DNA of 45,590 bases from Campylobacterales bacterium. Lineage in GTDB: Bacteria > Campylobacterota > Campylobacteria > Campylobacterales > Nitratiruptoraceae. This document shows, one piece after another, positions 1 through 8,574 of the stretch (its first letter is position 1; each line of letters begins with the position of its first letter). The stretch lies in contig JALVTF010000024.1 in the NCBI GenBank assembly GCA_027024145.1, forward strand, positions 1 through 45,590, in the 5' to 3' direction. The notes under the pieces were generated by a model. The model made no database searches and was not told the DNA's origin. It worked only from the letters and a program-made list of their open reading frames with translations. The translations under genes were made by a program, and so were the position numbers.

Positions 1-88
1 GTTTGAAATCGAAATTGCTCAGATACGTGCCGTTGAAGTGCAGTGCGAGAAGCTGTTTTTCAAGAAGTGAAAACCCTTGCGTGTTCAT
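1..88 (-). CDS. Partial unknown protein, N-terminal 29 codons
   Basis: An open frame starts at ATG 88-86 on the minus strand and runs off the left edge of the window. The ATG overlaps the TGA stop of the repeat-protein gene (85-87) in an ATGA arrangement typical of translationally coupled genes. The visible protein begins MNTQGFSLLEKQ and continues without a stop to base 1. Too little is present to assign a family. The call rests on the overlap and the open frame alone. Confidence 0.55.
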   Translation of the reverse strand, partial: MNTQGFSLLEKQLLALHFNGTYLSNFDFK

Positions 89-651
89 GCACTTTTTCCT
101 AAGCGAATCTCTGCAGCTTTGCTGACATCTTTGTCGAGGTCTTGGGCGAGTTTTTGGAGCGTCTCGCGCGGTGTGGCTGGATTTTCCGCAACGCGCAGGC
201 GTACCAGCTTGTCCGGATCTTTGGCAAGTTTGTCCAAAAGCTCGCCAGGTGCATTGGGATTGCCGCTGATGCCGTCGCGGACTATCTTTTCATCATCGAA
301 AAGTGTGTAAAGACACTCTTGTGGTGTATTGGGATTGGTGGCGACGAGGGCGCGCACGAGATTGACCTCGTCATGGGCGAGCTTGGCAAGGATGTGGCTG
401 GGAGTATGGGGATTTTTGGCTACGGCCCAGCGGCTGCCCATATCGGGAACGTCGCTGAGTGCTACGAGGAGTTCGGTCATGACGGGGCTCTTGCCTTTTT
501 CTCGGTCATAGACGCTGGTGCGAAGGCTCAGGTTCATCGCGACCTTGCCCACTACTTCCATGTCGTTGCGAAAAGCTTCGAAAATCTCTTTGACTTTTTG
601 TAGCTCCAGATTTTTCTTTTCCAAAAGGGCCAGCGCTTGCTCTTTTTGCAT
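85..651 (-). CDS. Leucine-rich-variant (LRV/HEAT-like) repeat protein
   Basis: Predicted 188-residue soluble protein. The N-terminal third is a charged helical region. From about residue 75 onward come four tandem repeats of about 25 residues, each with a core of the form xxVAxNPxTPxxxLxxLAxD. This resembles leucine-rich-variant repeats, first described in nif-linked proteins of Azotobacter. The Cys-rich Fe-S segment found in some LRV proteins is absent. Such repeats usually bind proteins; no partner is visible. ATG at 651 is preferred over an in-frame TTG at 657 because an AAAGGA ribosome site lies 6 bases upstream of the ATG. The gene is coupled through ATGA to a second gene at the left edge. 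Confidence 0.75.
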   Translation of the reverse strand: MQKEQALALLEKKNLELQKVKEIFEAFRNDMEVVGKVAMNLSLRTSVYDREKGKSPVMTELLVALSDVPDMGSRWAVAKNPHTPSHILAKLAHDEVNLVRALVATNPNTPQECLYTLFDDEKIVRDGISGNPNAPGELLDKLAKDPDKLVRLRVAENPATPRETLQKLAQDLDKDVSKAAEIRLGKSA

Positions 652-1141
652 CCTCAATCCTTTTTGCAGTTATAGTAGCAAAAAAGCTTGAAAGAACGCT
701 TACCGAAAGCCAATATATTAATAATGAAACAGCAAGATCGGTACATAAAAAGCGAAGAGATACATGGCACGTTTAAGGAAAAAGGGGCTGGAAGAGGCAC
801 TATAAGCGCGCAGATGACGCTATTTCCATCAATTTATTTAATCGTATTATTAAGCCTAATGAAATAAGATACCAAAACGACGGAGAATTTACATCTGTTG
901 TCTCTACTTCTTTCGCCCAACAAGGGGTCCAGAACCTTACTTTTGCATGATTATAAAGAGATACTGCCTACCGAATATAGGGCTTTTTGGAGCTATTTTC
1001 GCGTTAAAATAAAGTGTACTTATATAAGAATTTCTTTATATTAATGGATGCGTTTAATTTTAAAACTTTACGAATTTGCTACAATGGTATGACACAAATG
1101 CCACCCTGGGCATTTTGTTATGCTACTTTCAAGGAGGTTTT
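652..1141. other. 490-bp intergenic region, no gene recognised
   Basis: This AT-rich stretch separates the minus-strand repeat-protein gene from the plus-strand sox operon. It must hold both divergent promoters, but only the sox-side -10 is clear. A 47-codon frame at 724-867 has no ribosome site and no recognisable features. No tRNA, riboswitch fold, repeat or TTGAT-type regulator box was seen. It may contain decayed sequence or an unrecognised small RNA. Confidence 0.6.
1080..1085 (+). promoter_or_regulatory. Putative -10 element of the sox operon
   Basis: TACAAT lies 57 bases before the soxC start codon. No good -35 hexamer sits at the usual distance; instead the upstream DNA is T- and A-rich, which is common for sigma-70 promoters in Campylobacterota. 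Transcription would begin near base 1092. No operator palindrome was recognised, so how sox is regulated cannot be read from the sequence. Confidence 0.45.
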
Positions 1142-2461
1142 ATGGCAAAAAAGCTGAGCAGGAGGAGCTTCCTCAAAAAGACTATGGCCTACTCTGCTAC
1201 TGCAGTTGCCGCAGCGACGGCTTTAGTGCCTGAAAAAGCAGCGGCCAAAGAAGATCCTATTTTGAAAAAACAGCCATGGGAAGTCAATGCCGGCGATCCT
1301 GTGGATATCCATCCTTATGGTTTTCCTTCGCCTTATGAGCACAATGTCGTACGCCGTACACACGAGCTGCTAAGCTCCGGTGATAAGCGTGCTTCTGTCG
1401 CGATGTGTCCGATCCACGAGCTCGATGGTATCATCACGCCTAACGGACTCTTCTTTACAAGAACCCACGGCGGTATCGCACAAATCGATCCGAACGAACA
1501 TAGACTCATGATTCACGGTCTTGTGGAAAAACCACTTGTCTTTACCGTGGAAGATCTCAAAAAAATGCCAAGCGAAAGCCGCATCCACTTCATCGAATGT
1601 CCTGCGAACTCCTCTACGGCATGGAGGGGGCCACAGTTTAACTCTTTGCAATTCATCAAAGGTATGATGAGCTGTGCGGAGTGGACCGGTGTGCCTGTGC
1701 GCTATCTCCTTGAAATGGCGGGTGTCAAACCCGAAGCGAAATGGGTGCTTGCCGAAGGTGGCGACAGCTCTCACATGGCAAGAACGCTTCCTATCGAAAA
1801 GATGCTCGACGACGCCATGGTCGTCTATGCACAAAACGGTGAGGCACTCAGACCCGAACAAGGCTATCCTCTGCGTCTTTTGGTTCCCGGATGGGAAGGT
1901 AACCTCAACGTCAAATGGCTACGTAGACTCAAGCTGGGTGATAAGCCATGGCATGCGAAAGAGGAAACATCTAAATATACGATGCTTACACCGGGCGGTA
2001 AAGCTATCCAGTACTTCTGGCCTATGGAAGTCAACTCCGTCATCACCAATCCATGCCCTGAAAAACCGTGGACGCATCTCAAAAAAGGCGATATCGTAGA
2101 GATCGAAGGTCTCGCATGGAGCGGTCAGGGTACCATCAAAGGCGTAGATATCAGTTTCGATGGCGGTAAGAACTGGGTACCTGCCAAACTCAAAGGTCTC
2201 GTGCTGCCTAAAGCATGGACGCGCTTTAGCTATATCTACAAATGGGAAGGCAAACCACTCTTGCTCTGTAGTAGAGCGTATGACGAAACAGGTACAGTGC
2301 AACCAACTGTCGGTCAAGAGATCGCGAAAATGGGTGTCGAAGCGATCTATCATAGAAACGCTATCATCACATGGGAAGTCAAAGCCAACGGCGAAGTCAA
2401 CCATGTAGAGATTCGTAAACCCCTTGTAGACATAGCAAAAGAAGCTGGATGGAGGAAGTAA
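1142..2461 (+). CDS. soxC: SoxC, molybdenum subunit of sulfane dehydrogenase SoxCD
   Basis: Predicted 439-residue periplasmic sulfite-oxidase-family molybdoprotein. With SoxD it oxidises the sulfane sulfur carried on SoxY, a six-electron step that lets thiosulfate go fully to sulfate without sulfur deposition. The N-terminus has a Tat signal (LSRRSFLKK) with Ala-rich cleavage region to about residue 35. The Mo-binding domain contains FIECPANSS with the expected Mo-ligand Cys at residue 153. The C-terminal third matches the Mo-co dimerisation domain. ATG 1142 is chosen over the longer frame from 1076 because AAGGAGG precedes it and the Tat motif starts right after. It is the first gene of the sox operon, 2 bp before soxD. 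Confidence 0.93.
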   Translation: MAKKLSRRSFLKKTMAYSATAVAAATALVPEKAAAKEDPILKKQPWEVNAGDPVDIHPYGFPSPYEHNVVRRTHELLSSGDKRASVAMCPIHELDGIITPNGLFFTRTHGGIAQIDPNEHRLMIHGLVEKPLVFTVEDLKKMPSESRIHFIECPANSSTAWRGPQFNSLQFIKGMMSCAEWTGVPVRYLLEMAGVKPEAKWVLAEGGDSSHMARTLPIEKMLDDAMVVYAQNGEALRPEQGYPLRLLVPGWEGNLNVKWLRRLKLGDKPWHAKEETSKYTMLTPGGKAIQYFWPMEVNSVITNPCPEKPWTHLKKGDIVEIEGLAWSGQGTIKGVDISFDGGKNWVPAKLKGLVLPKAWTRFSYIYKWEGKPLLLCSRAYDETGTVQPTVGQEIAKMGVEAIYHRNAIITWEVKANGEVNHVEIRKPLVDIAKEAGWRK

Positions 2462-2463
2462 TA

Positions 2464-3636
2464 ATGAGAAAGTTCAGACATATTATTACGACACTGAGCA
2501 TTGCGGCGATCGCAGTAGTGACAAGCAGCGCGTCAGCTTCTGAAAAGATGGTGAAACTCAAAGATGGTAGAGTCATCATCAAGACGCATGTCTTGCCTTT
2601 TAAAAAGAAAAATATCGACGGTTCTGCACCCTATAAGCGTCACGGGGAGTATGTAGGACCCTATCGCATCAACCCCCAAGCCGAAAAAGTAGCGAAAAAA
2701 CTGCCATACGGACAAAAAGCTACAAAAGAAGAGATCAAAGCATGGGATATTGATGTGCGCCCTGACGGTCTGGGCCTTCCTGTGGGCAAAGGTACCGTAG
2801 ACGAGGGTGAAGCGCTCTATGAGAAAAAATGTCAAATGTGTCACGGCGATTTCGGTACCGGTGGTAAAGGGTTTCCTCCACTTGCAGGCGGTGATCACGA
2901 TAGCCTCAAAAACCAGCTCCTCGATCCTAATGCAGGGGACGAGCCACCGGTTCGTACGATCGGGACCTATTGGCCATACGCTTCGACTATCTTTTGGTAT
3001 GTCAAATCCGGTATGCCTTTCCCACATCCTATGACGCTCACAGACGATGAAACGTATGCGTTGACTGCATATCTGCTCAACGTCAACGACATCACATTTA
3101 AAAATGGGGATGACATCGAGTATCTCGATAACAAAAACTTCCTCAATGTCGTGATGCCAAACCATGACGGATTCTATCCTGATGTGGACGGCCCCCATGC
3201 AAAACAAAATATCAAGAATCTCTTGGCACATCCTGAGAAATATGGTGATGTGACCTACCGCTGTATGAAAAACTGTATCAAGGGCAAAGTACCTGTCGTG
3301 CATATCACCAACGAGCTCAAAGGATTCAACCCTCCAATGAGCACCAAACGAGACTGGGGTGGCATGAACTGGATCTTGCCTAATGCGGGACACAAAGAGA
3401 GCTTCGAAGAGAAAGTCTACAACAAAGTATGTAGTGCGTGCCACAGCAACAAAGCTATCGGTGCTCCTATGATAGGCGACAAAGAGGCGTGGGCGAAAGT
3501 GCTCAAAAAAGGCATCGACAAAGTCTATGAAAACGCCATCAAGGGCGTCGGCGCTATGCCTCCTAAAGGTGGTACTAACTTGAGCGATGAAGATTTCAAA
3601 AAGGTTGTTGATTATATAATTAGCAAAAGCAAGTAA
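2464..3636 (+). CDS. soxD: SoxD, diheme cytochrome c subunit of sulfane dehydrogenase
   Basis: Predicted 390-residue secreted cytochrome with a Sec signal (residues 1 to about 26). It has two heme c sites, CQMCH at residues 123-127 and CSACH at 323-327, each within a class I cytochrome fold, the second followed by GAMPPKG as the likely Met ligand. It takes electrons from the Mo centre of SoxC and passes them to periplasmic cytochromes. ATG 2464 lies 2 bp after the soxC stop, behind GGAGGAA. The N-terminal pre-heme segment of about 95 residues is typical of SoxD. Confidence 0.92.
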   Translation: MRKFRHIITTLSIAAIAVVTSSASASEKMVKLKDGRVIIKTHVLPFKKKNIDGSAPYKRHGEYVGPYRINPQAEKVAKKLPYGQKATKEEIKAWDIDVRPDGLGLPVGKGTVDEGEALYEKKCQMCHGDFGTGGKGFPPLAGGDHDSLKNQLLDPNAGDEPPVRTIGTYWPYASTIFWYVKSGMPFPHPMTLTDDETYALTAYLLNVNDITFKNGDDIEYLDNKNFLNVVMPNHDGFYPDVDGPHAKQNIKNLLAHPEKYGDVTYRCMKNCIKGKVPVVHITNELKGFNPPMSTKRDWGGMNWILPNAGHKESFEEKVYNKVCSACHSNKAIGAPMIGDKEAWAKVLKKGIDKVYENAIKGVGAMPPKGGTNLSDEDFKKVVDYIISKSK

Positions 3637-3648
3637 AAAGGAGCCAAG

Positions 3649-4014
3649 GTGAAACTTTCAGCTTCAAAACTGATCGTTGGGAGCTGCGTGGCGCTGGCGA
3701 TGGCGCTTGGCGCCCAAGCCGCCCAAGATCAAAACCTGGTGAAGCTGGGTGAAAAGATCTTCAACACCAAAAAACTGGGCAACTGCCTGGCGTGTCACGA
3801 TGTCAATGGTAAGAAGATCGACAATCCCGGCTCGCTCGGTCCCAAACTCACTGGGCTGAAGTATTGGGATGACAAGATGCTTTACGATACCATCTACGAT
3901 ATTTACAAAGCGAGAGGTATCAAATATTCGGCCATGCCACCTTTTGGTGCCAATGGCTGGTTGAGCGAACAACAGATCAAGGCGTTGGTCGCTTACCTAA
4001 AAACTGTACAATAA
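3649..4014 (+). CDS. soxX: SoxX, monoheme cytochrome c of the SoxAX complex
   Basis: Predicted 121-residue periplasmic cytochrome with a Sec signal ending near residue 25, a CLACH heme site at residues 46-50 and a likely Met ligand at residue 96 (SAMPPFG). SoxX accepts electrons when SoxA couples thiosulfate to the SoxY cysteine. The start is GTG 3649, preceded by AAAGGAG; no in-frame ATG gives a signal peptide. It lies 12 bp behind soxD and before soxY. Size and position agree with SoxX rather than a general cytochrome c-551. Confidence 0.88.
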   Translation: MKLSASKLIVGSCVALAMALGAQAAQDQNLVKLGEKIFNTKKLGNCLACHDVNGKKIDNPGSLGPKLTGLKYWDDKMLYDTIYDIYKARGIKYSAMPPFGANGWLSEQQIKALVAYLKTVQ

Positions 4015-4048
4015 TATTTCACACAGTACATTTAGAAAAGGAGAAGGA

Positions 4049-4507
4049 ATGAACAGAAGAGAATTCTTAGGACTGGGACTTGGAGTATTGGCAGCGAGTA
4101 TGATTCCTGCACGCGTACTTGCAGAGGATTTCAGAAAAACGAAACCAAGCGTATGGAAAGCGAAAAAACCCGATCAAGCTATCAAAGCGCTTTTCGGTAC
4201 GAATAAAATGGATAAAAGCGGTGTCAAACTCAATGCACCAGATATCGCAGAAAACGGTGCCGTGATTCCTATTACGGTAGAAAAAGTACCTGAAGGTACG
4301 AAAATCCTCGCACTTTTCCAAGATGCGAACCCAGAAAGCGCTGTAGCGGTCTTTACTATCCACCCACGCAGCATTCCTGACGGATACTCTATTCGTATCA
4401 AATTGCAAAAAACAGGTAACGTCTATGCGGTAGCCCAAACAAAAGATGGCAAACTTTTCTATGATGAGAAAAAAGTGAAAGTAACTATCGGTGGATGTGG
4501 CGGTTGA
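4049..4507 (+). CDS. soxY: SoxY, sulfur-carrier protein
   Basis: Predicted 152-residue periplasmic protein with a Tat-type signal (NRREFLGLG) and cleavage near residue 25. It ends in GGCGG (residues 148-152), the mobile arm whose Cys150 carries sulfur intermediates between SoxAX, SoxB and SoxCD. The core is the beta-sandwich expected of SoxY. AAGGAGAAGG precedes the ATG. The complex partner soxZ follows after a 63-bp gap that holds no gene. Only one soxYZ pair occurs in the window. Confidence 0.95.
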   Translation: MNRREFLGLGLGVLAASMIPARVLAEDFRKTKPSVWKAKKPDQAIKALFGTNKMDKSGVKLNAPDIAENGAVIPITVEKVPEGTKILALFQDANPESAVAVFTIHPRSIPDGYSIRIKLQKTGNVYAVAQTKDGKLFYDEKKVKVTIGGCGG

Positions 4508-4570
4508 TGCCCCTCACACCGAAACACAAAGTGAAAAACATATATTAAATAGAAAATACGAGAAGGAGAG

Positions 4571-4882
4571 ATGATGAAAAAAATCAGAATGAGATTTCGC
4601 GCGAAAGCTAAAGGTGATATCGTTAAAGTTATCGGTCTTATCAAACACCCAAACTTGACATATATCATGGCGAAAAAACAGCACAAAGAAGTGAATTTCC
4701 TTACATATATCAAAGCGACACACAACGGTGAAGTGGTCTATGAAGCCTCTACAAGCCAATTCCTTTCTAAAGACCCTGTTTTGAAATTCGCATTCAAAGG
4801 TGGTAAAAAAGGTGACGTGGTAGAAGTCTATGTACGCGACCTCAAAGGAAACGAAGGAACGAAAAAGGTCAAAATCAAGTAA
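4571..4882 (+). CDS. soxZ: SoxZ, partner of the SoxY sulfur carrier
   Basis: Predicted 103-residue protein with the immunoglobulin-like fold and length of SoxZ, and no signal peptide. SoxZ is thought to be exported bound to SoxY through SoxY's Tat signal. Two adjacent ATG codons (4571 and 4574) are possible; the second has the better spacing from AGGAG. The ending KVKIK and the segment on oxygen/sulfane exchange surfaces match the family in general form. It sits between soxY and soxA. Confidence 0.93.
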   Translation: MMKKIRMRFRAKAKGDIVKVIGLIKHPNLTYIMAKKQHKEVNFLTYIKATHNGEVVYEASTSQFLSKDPVLKFAFKGGKKGDVVEVYVRDLKGNEGTKKVKIK

Positions 4883-4909
4883 GGTGCCCCTTTCATTGAA
4901 GGAGAAATA

Positions 4910-5815
4910 ATGGTCACAAGAGCACTGAAATTGGCAGCGATCTCTGCGATCGCTACCATGAGCCTCTTCGCGGGTCAGTACAATCAGCAGGCCGAAAAGG
5001 ATCGCCAAGCGTTGATCAAATATTTCGTGGCGAAATTTTCCGATCCGGTCAAAAACGCTGCACGCTTCTTCCCGTACACACCGACTGAAGAGCTCAAGAA
5101 AAATTATCGTCCTGTGAAGGATTGGCACGAATTTGCAAAGGGTGTCTACTCTTTCGCAAAAGGACCTCGTCAGCAATATCTCGAACTCATCGAAATGCCG
5201 CCATATGAAGATGACGTAGATGATGGTGAAGAGCTCTATAATAGTACAAAAGGGCTCAAAGAGTGCTTCCCAAAACCTGCAGAGGCGGCTGTGGAGTATC
5301 CAAAATATGACACCAAAAAGCATGAAGTCGTAACACTCACCATGGCTATCAACGACTGTGTCGTCAAACATGGTGGCAAACCGTGGAATCCTTACAAAGG
5401 CAAAATCGCGAAAGTAGAGGCCTACTTCGCGGCGCAAGCACGCGATGCAGGGAAAGTCATCAACGTCAAGATCCCCAATGCGGAGGCCGAGAAGGCGTAC
5501 GAGCATGGGAAAAAGTACTATTTCAGCCAAAGAGGATACATCGATATCAGTTGTGCGAACTGTCACGTCCAGGGTGCAGGGAAACGTGTGCGTCGCGATT
5601 ATCTCTCTCCACTCGTGGGACAGGTGACGCATTTTCCAGTCTATCGCTTGTCATGGGAAGAGTTGGGTACGCTTGAGAGACGTCTCAAAGGCTGCATCAA
5701 AAACCAAGGCCAGCAACCACCCAAGCCTTTTAGCGAAGATATGCGCGATCTCATCTACTTTCTTTCTTATATGAGTAACGGTATGAAAGTAGATGGACCG
5801 GATGTGAGAAAGTAG
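4910..5815 (+). CDS. soxA: SoxA, thiosulfate-coupling cytochrome (monoheme type)
   Basis: Predicted 301-residue periplasmic cytochrome with a Sec signal to about residue 22. The C-terminal heme site is CANCH (215-219), with Cys262 in RRLKGCIK as the probable cysteine-persulfide heme ligand. The N-terminal domain keeps Cys119 and Cys150 where diheme SoxA proteins have a second heme site, so this is the monoheme class. SoxA with SoxX joins thiosulfate oxidatively to the SoxY cysteine. GAAGGAG precedes ATG 4910. The 9-bp gap to the next gene suggests co-transcription with the unknown gene and soxB. Confidence 0.93.
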   Translation: MVTRALKLAAISAIATMSLFAGQYNQQAEKDRQALIKYFVAKFSDPVKNAARFFPYTPTEELKKNYRPVKDWHEFAKGVYSFAKGPRQQYLELIEMPPYEDDVDDGEELYNSTKGLKECFPKPAEAAVEYPKYDTKKHEVVTLTMAINDCVVKHGGKPWNPYKGKIAKVEAYFAAQARDAGKVINVKIPNAEAEKAYEHGKKYYFSQRGYIDISCANCHVQGAGKRVRRDYLSPLVGQVTHFPVYRLSWEELGTLERRLKGCIKNQGQQPPKPFSEDMRDLIYFLSYMSNGMKVDGPDVRK

Positions 5816-5824
5816 GAGTAGGGC

Positions 5825-6271
5825 ATGAAAAAAACAAAATTTTTAACAATTGCGGCATGCATGGCGTTGGCGTTTGGCGCCAGTGCTGTTGCAGGCGACA
5901 AGACAGATGCTATCCTCAAAGAGGCTATGAAAGTCGATGTGGCGAAAACCTGTGACCCGCAAAAAAACAGTGTCACGAAGCTTCTTGCCGTCGCAAAAAA
6001 ATACAACCCTACCGCTGTCAAATTGGGAGTGGAGTTCAAACGCCTTGGGATGACGACAACGCAATATATCCAAGAAACCCAAAAGGCGCTCAAAGCCAAG
6101 AGTAAAACAGTGACGCTCCTTGATAAAAACGGCAAACCGACAGACAAGAAAGTCTCCGTCGATTACGCTGCCGAGAGAGCGTGCAAATTCGCAGTGCGTG
6201 CTCTGCAAGAATATGTAGATGCACAGACGACATACAAGTTAGCGATTCCCGGTGAGGGCTATAAATATTAA
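5825..6271 (+). CDS. Secreted protein of unknown function between soxA and soxB
   Basis: Predicted 148-residue protein with a clear Sec signal (residues 1-23, cleaving after SAVAG). The mature part is helical and basic, with exactly two cysteines outside the signal (43 and 120) that could form a disulfide. No cofactor motif is present. Its position, 9 bp after soxA and 12 bp before soxB, makes it a Sox accessory protein. One idea is an analogue of the small SoxAX-binding proteins (SoxK/SAXB) of other sulfur oxidisers; no sequence motif here proves that. Confidence 0.85.
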   Translation: MKKTKFLTIAACMALAFGASAVAGDKTDAILKEAMKVDVAKTCDPQKNSVTKLLAVAKKYNPTAVKLGVEFKRLGMTTTQYIQETQKALKAKSKTVTLLDKNGKPTDKKVSVDYAAERACKFAVRALQEYVDAQTTYKLAIPGEGYKY

Positions 6272-6283
6272 GGAGGCTAACGC

Positions 6284-8056
6284 ATGATGATTACAAGAAG
6301 AGAGTTTATGTATATGATGGCAGTACTGGGTGCGACGCCAGTATTTGCCAACTCCCACACACGTTTCGCCCTTTCGGGTAAGTATAAAATCGAAGACTAC
6401 TACAAGCTCGATAATTTCGGTAATGTACGTATCTTGCACATGACCGACTCCCATGCGCAGCTGTTGCCTGTGTACTACCGCGAGCCAAGTGCGAACTTGG
6501 GTCTGCACTCAAACTGGGGAAAACCACCGCATATCGTCGGTGAAAACTTCCTCAAATACTACCACATCCACAACAAACGTTTGGCCTATGCCCTCACCTG
6601 CGTCAACTTCGATGACTATGCCAACTCTTTCGGACGAATGGGTGGTTATGCACACATCAAGACCGTCGTCGATTATCTGCGTAATAATTTCGGCAAAGAA
6701 AAGACGCTCCTGCTTGATGGCGGTGACACTTGGCAAGGAAGCTGGACAGCACTCAAAACGCGCGGTAAAGATATGGTAGGTGCCCAAAACGTCCTGGGTG
6801 TGGACGTACTCACGGGACACTGGGAATTTACCTATACCGAACCTGAAATCAAAGAGAACATCAAAAACTTCAAGGGCGAATTCGTCGCGCAAAACGTCTT
6901 CGTCAAAGATGACGCGCTCCTTAACGGTGCTGAAGCCTACGACGAAGATACGGGACGCGAATTCAAACCCTACACCATCAAAAAACTCGGCGATGCCACA
7001 GTGGCCATAATCGGTCAGGCATTTCCATACACTACCATCGCGAACCCCGCACGTTTCATTCCTGACTGGACTTTCGGTATCAAAGACCAAGAGATGCAAC
7101 AGCTCGTCGACCATGTCCGCAATAAAGAGAAAGTCGATGTGGTCATCGTACTGAGCCACAACGGTTTCGATGTGGACAAAAAGATGGCATCTCGCGTCAG
7201 CGGTATCGACTTCATCATGGGTGGTCACACCCACGACGGTGTGCCTGAAGCGGTGCCTGTCAAAAACAGAGGCGGCGTAACGTATGTGACCAATGCCGGA
7301 AGTAACGGAAAATTCATCAACGTTCTCGACCTTGAAGTCAAAAACGGTAAAATCCGTGATTTCAAATTCACACTCTTGCCGATCTTTAGTGATCTCATCC
7401 CTGCAGACAAAGAGATGCAGGCCTATATCGACAAAGTGCGCAAACCATACGAAAAAGAGCTTACACGCGTCATCGCGACGACAGACGAGACACTCTATCG
7501 CCGCGGTAACTTCAACGGAAGCTGGGACCAGCTCATCTGTGATGCACTGCGTGAAGTCAACGGTGCGCAAATTTCACTGAGCCCTGGATTTCGCTGGGGA
7601 ACGAGCATCATCCCAGGACAAGAGGTGACATTCGAAGATCTCGCTACGCAAACGGCGATGACTTATCCTGAAACTTATGTCAAAGAGATCACGGGCGAGG
7701 CACTCAAAAACATCCTCGAAGATGTGGCAGACAACCTCTTCAACGCCGACCCATACTATCAACAAGGTGGCGACATGGTGCGCACAGGCGGTATCAGCTA
7801 CCGCATCGATCCGAACAAAACGATCGGCAAACGCATCAGCGACATCACACTCTATAACGGTGAAAAAGTCGAACCGCACAAAAAATACAAAGTCAGTGGT
7901 TGGGCGACTGTGAAGAAAAAATCACCTGGCAAACCGGTGTGGGAAATCGTGGAAGAGTACCTTACAAACCTCAAACACATCAAGCACGTCAAAGTGGATA
8001 CTCCAGAAGTCGTCGGCGTAGACGGCAACCCCGGTATCACCAAGTGCAAGAGCTAA
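6284..8056 (+). CDS. soxB: SoxB, thiosulfohydrolase
   Basis: Predicted 590-residue periplasmic dimanganese hydrolase of the 5'-nucleotidase-like metallophosphatase family. It releases sulfate from the SoxY-bound sulfone group. The signal is Tat-like (TRREFMYM). Metal-site motifs are present in order: MTDSHAQ near residue 55, LDGGDTWQGS, GVDVLTGHWEFTY and MGGHTHDG. The C-terminal nucleotidase domain is complete. ATG 6284 follows AAGGAGG. It is the last sox gene, followed by a stem-loop at 8064-8084. Confidence 0.96.
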   Translation: MMITRREFMYMMAVLGATPVFANSHTRFALSGKYKIEDYYKLDNFGNVRILHMTDSHAQLLPVYYREPSANLGLHSNWGKPPHIVGENFLKYYHIHNKRLAYALTCVNFDDYANSFGRMGGYAHIKTVVDYLRNNFGKEKTLLLDGGDTWQGSWTALKTRGKDMVGAQNVLGVDVLTGHWEFTYTEPEIKENIKNFKGEFVAQNVFVKDDALLNGAEAYDEDTGREFKPYTIKKLGDATVAIIGQAFPYTTIANPARFIPDWTFGIKDQEMQQLVDHVRNKEKVDVVIVLSHNGFDVDKKMASRVSGIDFIMGGHTHDGVPEAVPVKNRGGVTYVTNAGSNGKFINVLDLEVKNGKIRDFKFTLLPIFSDLIPADKEMQAYIDKVRKPYEKELTRVIATTDETLYRRGNFNGSWDQLICDALREVNGAQISLSPGFRWGTSIIPGQEVTFEDLATQTAMTYPETYVKEITGEALKNILEDVADNLFNADPYYQQGGDMVRTGGISYRIDPNKTIGKRISDITLYNGEKVEPHKKYKVSGWATVKKKSPGKPVWEIVEEYLTNLKHIKHVKVDTPEVVGVDGNPGITKCKS

Positions 8057-8063
8057 GAGTCTA

Positions 8064-8084
8064 TTCGGAGCCTTTCGCTCCGAA
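8064..8084 (+). terminator. Stem-loop after soxB
   Basis: An 8-bp perfect stem (TTCGGAGC with GCTCCGAA) encloses a 5-base loop, 7 bp after the soxB stop. There is no run of T after it, so it may slow or stabilise the transcript rather than act as a classic intrinsic terminator. It closely resembles the stem-loop after nirS at 35689. Confidence 0.5.
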
Positions 8085-8142
8085 GCTCCCGCAACCATCT
8101 GCAGCACTCTATATACCCAATGCATAAAAGGGAACCGATACG

Positions 8143-8574
8143 ATGAAAGTCCTCGACGTGTTTGTCGCACCCGCTGAATCAAAAAGCAAAATCAGACAAA
8201 AACGTGACGCTATCCATCTCGTGCAAGACTACGGCGTCGAAGATGATAAATTCGCTGGCAAAGAGCTCGATAGAAGCGTCCTGATAACGCCTCATGTGGC
8301 ATACGAGATAGTCCGGGATGCCGGTATCGAACTCGAGTATGGGAGTTTGGGCGAAAACATCATAGTCGATTTCGATATCATGCAATTGCCGGTGGGGACG
8401 AAACTGCGTATCGGAGATACCGAGCTCGAGATAACCCAAAAGTGTACACTCTGCTCACACCTTGCATATTTTGGAAAGCAAGTTCCAAAACTCGTCAAGG
8501 ATCACCGAGGCGTTTACTGTAAAGTGCTAAAGAGTGGAACGATTACGAAAGGAATGGATGTTGGAGTTTGCTAA
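8143..8574 (+). CDS. MOSC-domain protein
   Basis: Predicted 143-residue cytoplasmic protein resembling stand-alone MOSC domains (molybdenum cofactor sulfurase C-terminal). It has the family-type segments DKFAGKELDRSVL, YGSLGENI and GTKLRIGDTELEITQKC. Three cysteines, in KCTLCSH and GVYCKVL, include the probable conserved MOSC cysteine. MOSC proteins are linked to molybdenum cofactor and to sulfur transfer, so a position between a Mo-containing SoxC operon and a second molybdoenzyme is suggestive. Its own role is unproven. The 3' end overlaps the next gene by 17 bp. Confidence 0.8.
   Translation: MKVLDVFVAPAESKSKIRQKRDAIHLVQDYGVEDDKFAGKELDRSVLITPHVAYEIVRDAGIELEYGSLGENIIVDFDIMQLPVGTKLRIGDTELEITQKCTLCSHLAYFGKQVPKLVKDHRGVYCKVLKSGTITKGMDVGVC

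Noticed and set aside
2-70. Plus-strand open frame of 22 codons ending in TGA at 68-70, possibly the tail of a gene
   Set aside because: The overlapping minus-strand frame has an ATGA-coupled start and is the better explanation. The two cannot be separated fully without the left flank.
724-867. 47-codon open frame in the gap before sox
   Set aside because: No ribosome site, no recognisable domain, and the length is expected by chance in AT-rich DNA.
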